This document shows positions 59,254 through 64,000 of a stretch of 64,000 nt of DNA, one piece after another. A program made the position numbers and the translations under genes. The stretch's first letter is position 1, and each line of letters starts with the position of its first letter. Source of the stretch: Prevotella sp. UBA2456 (lineage in GTDB: Bacteria > Bacteroidota > Bacteroidia > Bacteroidales > Bacteroidaceae); the NCBI GenBank assembly GCA_002342415.1, contig DDPY01000027.1, positions 13,003 to 77,002 of the forward strand. Reading direction: 5' to 3'. A model generated the notes under the pieces. That model ran no database searches. It was not told the DNA's origin and saw only the letters and a list, made by a program, of their open reading frames with translations.

Positions 59254-59266
59254 CAAAAAAAAATTG

Positions 59267-59274
59267 TAACTTTG
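59267..59274 (+). promoter_or_regulatory. Promoter -7 box for the inositol lipid pair
   Basis: TAACTTTG ends 9 bp before the ATG at 59,284. Back-to-back with the minus-strand box 13 bp away, as at 49,060-49,087. Confidence 0.65.
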
Positions 59275-59283
59275 CAGTCGATT

Positions 59284-60189
59284 ATGGTAAAAAAACATTT
59301 CAGGGAGTTGCTGAAGGAATCGTTCAAATCGAATGATACCGAAGAATGGCTTGACATCCGGTTCACCCGACCGGTCGGTCTTGCCATTGCCATCGTGTGT
59401 GGACGGCTGGGCATCTCGCCCAATGCCATTACCCTCACCAGCATCCTGATTGGTGCTGTGGCGGGGTGGATGTTCCATTACACCGACCTCTGGCACAATG
59501 TCTGTGGGGTGCTGTTGCTGATGACGGCTAATTTCTGCGACTCTGCCGACGGACAGCTGGCACGGCTGGCTAACAAGCGGAGCCTGGTAGGGCGCATGCT
59601 CGACGGATTTGCCGGTGATGTGTGGTTCTTCTGCATCTATCTGGCCATTGTCTGGCGGTTGTGGGATGACTGGCAGCTATGGGGCTTCCTGTTCTGTGCT
59701 GTGGCGGGCTTCCTCTGTCATGCCCCCCAGTGTGCGTTGGCCGACTACTACCGTAACATCCATCTGTGGTTCCTCAAGGGCGATGCCGGCAGCGAGCTGG
59801 ACAGCTATGCCAAGGAGCAGCGCATCTATGACGAGCTGAAGGGGCAGGGTTGGTCGGCAGCCCGCATCTTTCATTATTTCTACAAGGGGTATTGCAGGAA
59901 GCAGGAGCGGCTGACCCCGCAGTTTCAGCAGTTCTTTCCTGCCTATCGCAGTGCCGACAGCGGGCGGCGCTTACCTGTCAGCGAGCTGTTCATTGAGGGC
60001 AGCCGTCCCTTGATGCCCATGACTAATATCCTGACATTCAACACGCGTGCCATCGTTCTTTATGTATCAGCACTCATCGATATTCCGTGGCTTTATCCAC
60101 TCTTCGAGATAGCAGTGCTGCAACCGCTCTACTGGTATATGCGGGGATGCCATGAACATTTATGTGAAACTTTAAAAGCTAAGATATGA
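59284..60189 (+). CDS. CDP-alcohol phosphotransferase, probable phosphatidylinositol-phosphate synthase
   Basis: 301 residues from the ATG at 59,284. The CDP-alcohol motif is at residues 86-112: D86-SA-D89-G90-QL-A93-R94, then G103-RML-D107-GFAG-D112. The final Asp is one residue further than the usual D-x3-D; position 111 is Gly. About six membrane segments. The stop overlaps the start of the myo-inositol-phosphate synthase gene by four bases (ATGA), which strongly suggests that inositol phosphate is the acceptor alcohol, as in the inositol lipid clusters described in Bacteroides thetaiotaomicron. The product would be phosphatidylinositol phosphate. No phosphatase for it is seen here. Confidence 0.78.
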   Translation: MVKKHFRELLKESFKSNDTEEWLDIRFTRPVGLAIAIVCGRLGISPNAITLTSILIGAVAGWMFHYTDLWHNVCGVLLLMTANFCDSADGQLARLANKRSLVGRMLDGFAGDVWFFCIYLAIVWRLWDDWQLWGFLFCAVAGFLCHAPQCALADYYRNIHLWFLKGDAGSELDSYAKEQRIYDELKGQGWSAARIFHYFYKGYCRKQERLTPQFQQFFPAYRSADSGRRLPVSELFIEGSRPLMPMTNILTFNTRAIVLYVSALIDIPWLYPLFEIAVLQPLYWYMRGCHEHLCETLKAKI

Positions 60190-61493
60190 AACAAACTACG
60201 GTAATGCCTGCTGAAGGCAGACTTGGGATACTTGTTGTAGGCTGCGGTGCCGTGGCCACCACTCTGATGACGGGCGTGCTGATGGCTCGGAAGGGACTGG
60301 CCCGACCTATCGGTTCGATGACACAGATGGACAAAATCCGTGTGGGCCGCGGAACCGACAAGCAGTATTTGCACTATCAAGATATTGTGCCGTTGGCCGC
60401 ACTCGATGATATTGTCTTCGGCACATGGGATGTCTATCCCCAGAATGCCTATCAGGCAGCGGTCTATGCCCAGGTGTTGCAGCAGAAGGATATCGACCCT
60501 GTCCGTCAGGAGTTGGAACAGATCGTTCCGATGACGGCCGCTTTCGATCATAACTATGCCAAACGTCTCACAGGCGATCATGTCAAGACATGTACGAGCC
60601 GTTGGGATATGGTAGAGCAGTTGCGGGCCGATATCCGCCAGTTCCGTCAGGAGAAGCAGTGCAGCCGCATGGTGGTGCTGTGGGCTGCCTCTACCGAGAT
60701 TTTTGTTCCCGTCGATGCACAGGTACATCAGTCGCTCTCTGCCCTTGAGGCGGCCATGCAGGCTGACGACCGTGAGCATATTGCTCCCTCCATGTGCTAT
60801 GCCTATGCTGCCCTGTCCGAGGGCTGTCCCTTTATCATGGGTGCTCCTAATACTACGGTGGACATCCCTGCCATGTGGCAGTTGGCCGAAAAGACCCGCA
60901 TGCCTATCTGCGGCAAGGACTTCAAGACGGGACAGACACTGGTCAAGAGCGGTTTCGCTCCCATCATCGGCACCCGCTGTCTCGGTCTGGACGGCTGGTT
61001 CTCCACCAACATCTTGGGCAATCGCGACGGCATGGTGCTCGACGAGCCGGCCAACTTCCATACCAAGGAGGTGTCGAAGCTCTCCACCCTGGAGACCATC
61101 CTCAAGGGTGATGACCAGCCGGCCCTCTATGGTGACTATTACCATAAGGTGCGCATCAACTACTATCCTCCGCGCAATGACAATAAGGAGTCGTGGGATA
61201 ATATAGATATTCGTGGCTGGATGGACTATCCCATGCAGATTAAGATCAATTTCCTCTGCCGCGACAGCATTCTGGCTGCTCCCGTAGCCTTAGACCTCTG
61301 TCTGCTCAGCGACCTGGCTGCACGGGCCGGCCGCTATGGCATACAGCGCTTCCTCAGCTTCTTCCTCAAGAGTCCGATGCACGACTATACTCAGGGCGAG
61401 GAGCCTGTCAATCACTTGTACCAGCAGTACACCATGCTCAAGAATGCCATCCGCGAGATGGGTGGCTACGAGGCTGACGAAGAAATAGACTGA
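60186..61493 (+). CDS. ino1: myo-Inositol-1-phosphate synthase
   Basis: 435 residues. NAD-binding VVGCGAVATTLMTGVLMARKG, then SMTQMDKIRVGRGTD, VLWAASTEIF, the family block GAPNTTVDIP, KDFKTGQTLVKS and GWFSTNILGNRDG, and the closing block with ILAAPVALDLCLL. These are landmarks of the INO1 family, in the larger form known from Bacteroidota. It isomerises glucose-6-phosphate to inositol-1-phosphate. Coupled to the phosphotransferase gene just upstream. Confidence 0.93.
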   Translation: MKQTTVMPAEGRLGILVVGCGAVATTLMTGVLMARKGLARPIGSMTQMDKIRVGRGTDKQYLHYQDIVPLAALDDIVFGTWDVYPQNAYQAAVYAQVLQQKDIDPVRQELEQIVPMTAAFDHNYAKRLTGDHVKTCTSRWDMVEQLRADIRQFRQEKQCSRMVVLWAASTEIFVPVDAQVHQSLSALEAAMQADDREHIAPSMCYAYAALSEGCPFIMGAPNTTVDIPAMWQLAEKTRMPICGKDFKTGQTLVKSGFAPIIGTRCLGLDGWFSTNILGNRDGMVLDEPANFHTKEVSKLSTLETILKGDDQPALYGDYYHKVRINYYPPRNDNKESWDNIDIRGWMDYPMQIKINFLCRDSILAAPVALDLCLLSDLAARAGRYGIQRFLSFFLKSPMHDYTQGEEPVNHLYQQYTMLKNAIREMGGYEADEEID

Positions 61494-61514
61494 TAGTTCG
61501 GGGTAGGGCAGGGG

Positions 61515-62201
61515 TTACACGCGGCCCGACTCGTGGAAGCTGAAGTAGCTGCCGTCGGTGATGATGACATGGTCCATAAAGTGTATGCGCATCAACTCGC
61601 AGGCCTTTTGCAGGGCTGTTGTGATGGCCTCGTCATGTCGGCTGGGGCGCAGGTTGCCTGAAGGGTGATTGTGGCATACGGCCATGATGGTGGCATTGGC
61701 CAGCACGGCCTCCTTCATGATGATTCGCACATCGACACTCACTTCGGTGATGCCCCCGTGCGAGATGCGTATCTTCTTGATTAGGCGGTAGTTCTGGTTG
61801 AGTAACAAGAGCCAGAACTCCTCCACGTCCAGGTCTTGCATTGTCGGGTGCATATAGTTGTAGATGCGGGTGGCAGTGCCCAGGTCGGGACGCTCCTCGG
61901 GATGCTCCCTCTGGCGGCGCTTGCCTAACTCGCAGGCAGCAAGGATAGTGATGGCCTTGGCTTCGCCCACACCATTGTATTCCATCAGCTCGCGGGCGGT
62001 CATCTTACCCAGCGTGTTCAGGTTGTTATGGCAGTCGCTGAGCACCCGTTTCATCAGGTCTACCGCACTCTCCTTCGGCGATCCCGAACCTATCAGGATG
62101 GCCAGCAGTTCGGCATTGCTCAGCGCCTCGGCACCCTGATGAAGGAGTTTCTCGCGCGGGCGGTCTTCCTCGGCCCACTGGTTGATGGTCAGCTTCTCCA
62201 T
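61515..62201 (-). CDS. radC: RadC-family JAB/MPN domain protein
   Basis: 228 residues. An N-terminal helical UPF0758 domain (about 1-90, with REKLLHQGAEALSNAELLAILIGSG and YNGVGEAKA, a helix-hairpin-helix) leads to the JAB metalloprotease-like domain with SHGGITEVSVD and the metal site HNHPSGNLRPSRHD. Widely annotated as DNA repair RadC, but the role is unproven. Two bp after the glycosyltransferase stop, so probably co-transcribed. Confidence 0.93.
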   Translation of the reverse strand: MEKLTINQWAEEDRPREKLLHQGAEALSNAELLAILIGSGSPKESAVDLMKRVLSDCHNNLNTLGKMTARELMEYNGVGEAKAITILAACELGKRRQREHPEERPDLGTATRIYNYMHPTMQDLDVEEFWLLLLNQNYRLIKKIRISHGGITEVSVDVRIIMKEAVLANATIMAVCHNHPSGNLRPSRHDEAITTALQKACELMRIHFMDHVIITDGSYFSFHESGRV

Positions 62202-62203
62202 GT

Positions 62204-63223
62204 TTATTGATAGAAATTCTTTTCGAAGGCCGTAAACTCATCCTGCTTTCGGACGCAGCGCTTCCACCACGACTCCAGGAATCCCAGCCCATAGCCCATC
62301 AGTTGCACAAAGGCAGCAGGGATGCTGAGCAGCCCCACCTTCAGGCTCTTGTTCTTCAGTGTCGAGTCTGTGCAGAGCAATGCGGCATAGAGGCAGAGCG
62401 GTAGCAGCGAATAGCCGCAGGTCAGCGGAGCCAGTAGGGTCAGTACTATCACTCCGAGGGTAAACACCATAGGCAGCAGGTGTACCAGCTTCAGGGTGCC
62501 AGGGTGACGCTTCTCGAGGTTGATGCGGGCAATACCACTGTTATACACCTGACGGAAGAACTTGCGGAAGTCGGTACGGCGCTTGTGCCATACCCATGCC
62601 TCGGGGAACAGCCGGGGCTGGTAGCCTGCCTCTACAATACGGTAAGAGAAGTCGATATCCTCGCCGAAGCGCATCTTTGAGAATCCGCCTAACTGCAGGT
62701 AGACATCCCTGCGGATGCCCATGTTGAACGAGCGGGGATAGAACTTGTCCAGCTTCTTCAGCTGAAAGGCCGCCTTGTTGTTCGCCTTGCCGCCACGAAT
62801 GCCGCCAGTGGTGAAGAACGAGGTCATCGAGTAGCTGATGGCTTTCTGGATGGGAGTGAACGAGGGATGCGAGGCATCCGGTCCGCCCCAGGCTACAGCC
62901 TCCTCGCGGCTCAGTTCGTCTACTATTGACTGTATGAAGCCCTGTGGCAGCACCACATCGGAGTCCAGTATCAGTGCATATTCGCCTTGTGCCCGCTCCA
63001 CACCGTAGTTGCGGCTCTGTCCGGGACCGCTGTTGGGCTTTGCATAGTAATGCAAATCAAGGATGTCTGCGTATTTCGCGCAAACATCCTTGCATGGTTT
63101 CTGTGAACCGTCCTCGACTATCAACACCTCAAAGTCCTTGCATGTCTGGGAGCAGAGGCTCTCAAGCAGCTCGTCCACTTCCTCCGGGCGATTGTAGACG
63201 GGAACGACGATTGAAAACTTCAA
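62204..63223 (-). CDS. Membrane-bound family 2 glycosyltransferase
   Basis: 339 residues with a TTG start at 63,223; there is no ATG between the family N-terminus (KFSIVVPVYNRPEEV) and an in-frame stop upstream. GT2 landmarks are VVPVYNRP, VEDGS, GPGQSRNYG, YALILDSDVVLP (the metal-binding DSD) and MRFGEDIDFSYRIVEAG with WHKRR. Two or three membrane segments at about 245-320 tie it to the inner membrane. Acceptor and sugar are unknown. Confidence 0.9.
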   Translation of the reverse strand: MKFSIVVPVYNRPEEVDELLESLCSQTCKDFEVLIVEDGSQKPCKDVCAKYADILDLHYYAKPNSGPGQSRNYGVERAQGEYALILDSDVVLPQGFIQSIVDELSREEAVAWGGPDASHPSFTPIQKAISYSMTSFFTTGGIRGGKANNKAAFQLKKLDKFYPRSFNMGIRRDVYLQLGGFSKMRFGEDIDFSYRIVEAGYQPRLFPEAWVWHKRRTDFRKFFRQVYNSGIARINLEKRHPGTLKLVHLLPMVFTLGVIVLTLLAPLTCGYSLLPLCLYAALLCTDSTLKNKSLKVGLLSIPAAFVQLMGYGLGFLESWWKRCVRKQDEFTAFEKNFYQ

Positions 63224-63255
63224 TTTTTCAATGCTTTAGTGTCTCTATTCTCTGG

Positions 63256-63822
63256 TTACTCCTTTGCACGGGCCAGGTATGAACCGTCGCGAGTGTCAAC
63301 CTGAATCAGGTCGCCCTCGTTGATGAACAGCGGTACGCGTACCTCCACACCAGTCTCCAGGGTAGCAGGCTTCAGCGTGTTCGTTGCGGTGTCGCCCTTG
63401 ATGCCGGGCTCAGAGTGAGTCACGCGGAGAATGGTCTTCACGGGCATCTCAGCATAGAGGATGGTGCCGTCGGTAGTGTCGCTTACCACCGATACCACGT
63501 CGCCTTCCTTCATGTATTCGTGACCGATCACCAGGTCGTTGGGAATGGGAATCTGCTCGAAGGTCTCCTGATTCATGAAGATGCGGCCTTCCTGATCCTC
63601 GTAGAGATACTGGTAGTCGCGGTGCTCGATGACCACATCCTCCAGCTTCTCACCGATGTTGTAACGACGCTCCAGCACGCGGCCGTCGGTGACGTTCTTC
63701 ATCTTGATGTTCATGATGGTGTTTCCCTTGCCCGGCTTACGATGCTGGAAGTCGATGCAAACCCAGATAGCACCGTCCATACGAATGGCGGTACCCTTTT
63801 TGATGTCTTGTGAATTGATCAT
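63256..63822 (-). CDS. efp: Elongation factor P
   Basis: 188 residues from the ATG at 63,822. The KOW-like N-domain carries the tip loop HRKPGKGNTIM with Lys32 at the place of the modified lysine of Escherichia coli EF-P; then the OB domains with the conserved GIKGDTATNTLKPATLETG and C-terminal VDTRDGSYLARAKE. Eases synthesis of poly-proline stretches. The gene for its modification is not in the window. Confidence 0.97.
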   Translation of the reverse strand: MINSQDIKKGTAIRMDGAIWVCIDFQHRKPGKGNTIMNIKMKNVTDGRVLERRYNIGEKLEDVVIEHRDYQYLYEDQEGRIFMNQETFEQIPIPNDLVIGHEYMKEGDVVSVVSDTTDGTILYAEMPVKTILRVTHSEPGIKGDTATNTLKPATLETGVEVRVPLFINEGDLIQVDTRDGSYLARAKE

Positions 63823-63864
63823 AAAAATAGTACTATTATATATAACAATGTCCTTTTGCGGGTG

Positions 63865-63872
63865 CAAAGGTA
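63865..63872 (-). promoter_or_regulatory. efp promoter -7 box
   Basis: The minus strand reads TACCTTTG, followed downstream by GCACCCGC, 42 bp upstream of the efp ATG. No -33 TTTG is found at the standard spacing. Confidence 0.7.
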
Positions 63873-63956
63873 CGAAAAAAAATTGAATACGGTATGGGAA
63901 TGATAAGAAAAAAATATGGTGATGGCAGGAATCAGCCTCGCTTTTCTCCCTATGAT

Positions 63957-64000
63957 GCCATACTGTAGCCATACTCAGGGGTATGGTATGTGTATGGTAT
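63957..64000. repeat. CCATAC/GTATGG inverted repeats at the window edge
   Basis: CCATACTCAGGGGTATGG forms a perfect 6-bp stem (63,969-63,974 with 63,981-63,986); further CCATAC and GTATGG copies flank it. Cut by the window end. Otherwise the 178 bp upstream of efp hold only its promoter. Confidence 0.6.

Noticed and set aside
59221..59444. Longer N-terminus for the SufT-like protein (start at 59,444)
   Set aside because: The extension runs through the divergent promoter and the coding start of the neighbouring gene; the DUF59 family starts near the ATG at 59,222.
25435..61493. Horizontal transfer or prophage signs in the housekeeping half
   Set aside because: No integrase, tRNA edge, transposase or sharp change in base composition could be seen by eye.

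Overview
The window reads as a chromosomal segment of a gut or rumen Bacteroidota, most like the Prevotella / Xylanibacter / Segatella group. The evidence is a SusC/SusD polysaccharide utilisation locus (PUL), the Bacteroidota-type dcw gene order, repeated promoter boxes of the Bacteroidota -7 form TAnnTTTG, a GlsA/GlsB-type glycine lipid gene pair, and meso-DAP-type MurE. I cannot name the species. No rRNA, tRNA, CRISPR array, insertion sequence or phage gene is visible.

Layout. (1) 1-25,158, minus strand: a plant cell wall PUL. It runs from susC (25,158) through susD and a three-module surface glycan-binding lipoprotein, then past a strong terminator and a second promoter into an enzyme block: three GH43 proteins, GH51, GH2, GH106, an acetylesterase and another GH2. 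The start of a porin-like gene lies at the edge. The enzymes point to arabinose-, galactose- and rhamnose-containing pectin (arabinan or arabinogalactan side chains of rhamnogalacturonan I). No PUL regulator and no polysaccharide lyase is present. (2) 25,435-27,167, minus: a TarI/IspD-like cytidylyltransferase coupled to an extended short-chain dehydrogenase/epimerase. (3) 27,198-42,894, minus: the complete dcw cluster mraZ-rsmH-ftsL-ftsI-murE-mraY-murD-ftsW-murG-murC-ftsQ-ftsA-ftsZ, headed by what looks like a MraZ operator. (4) 43,089-47,215, plus: glsA-glsB glycine lipid acyltransferases and a secreted beta-helix protein. (5) 47,260-49,039, minus: hydroxyacid dehydrogenase, rhodanese and VanZ-like genes. 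(6) 49,097-58,043, plus: two tandem NSS transporters coupled to a helix-hairpin-helix protein, folP-cdaA, and pta-ackA followed by a transpeptidase-only penicillin-binding protein. (7) 58,059-63,822: lpxH and a SufT-like gene (minus), a CDP-alcohol phosphotransferase coupled to myo-inositol-phosphate synthase (plus; probable inositol lipid branch), then radC, a family 2 glycosyltransferase and efp (minus).

The most unusual layer is not a gene. Many spacers are filled by short tandem repeats of several sequence families, and repeats of the same kinds occur in frame inside the secreted PUL enzymes. In GH106 a 22-bp unit is translated in all three frames. The regulatory layer is also rich: four GTTAAC palindromes on a 22-bp grid upstream of susC, an inverted repeat that buries the start codon of a GH2 gene, an 83-bp promoter module present upstream of both folP and pta, and several promoters so close to their start codons that leaderless transcripts are likely.
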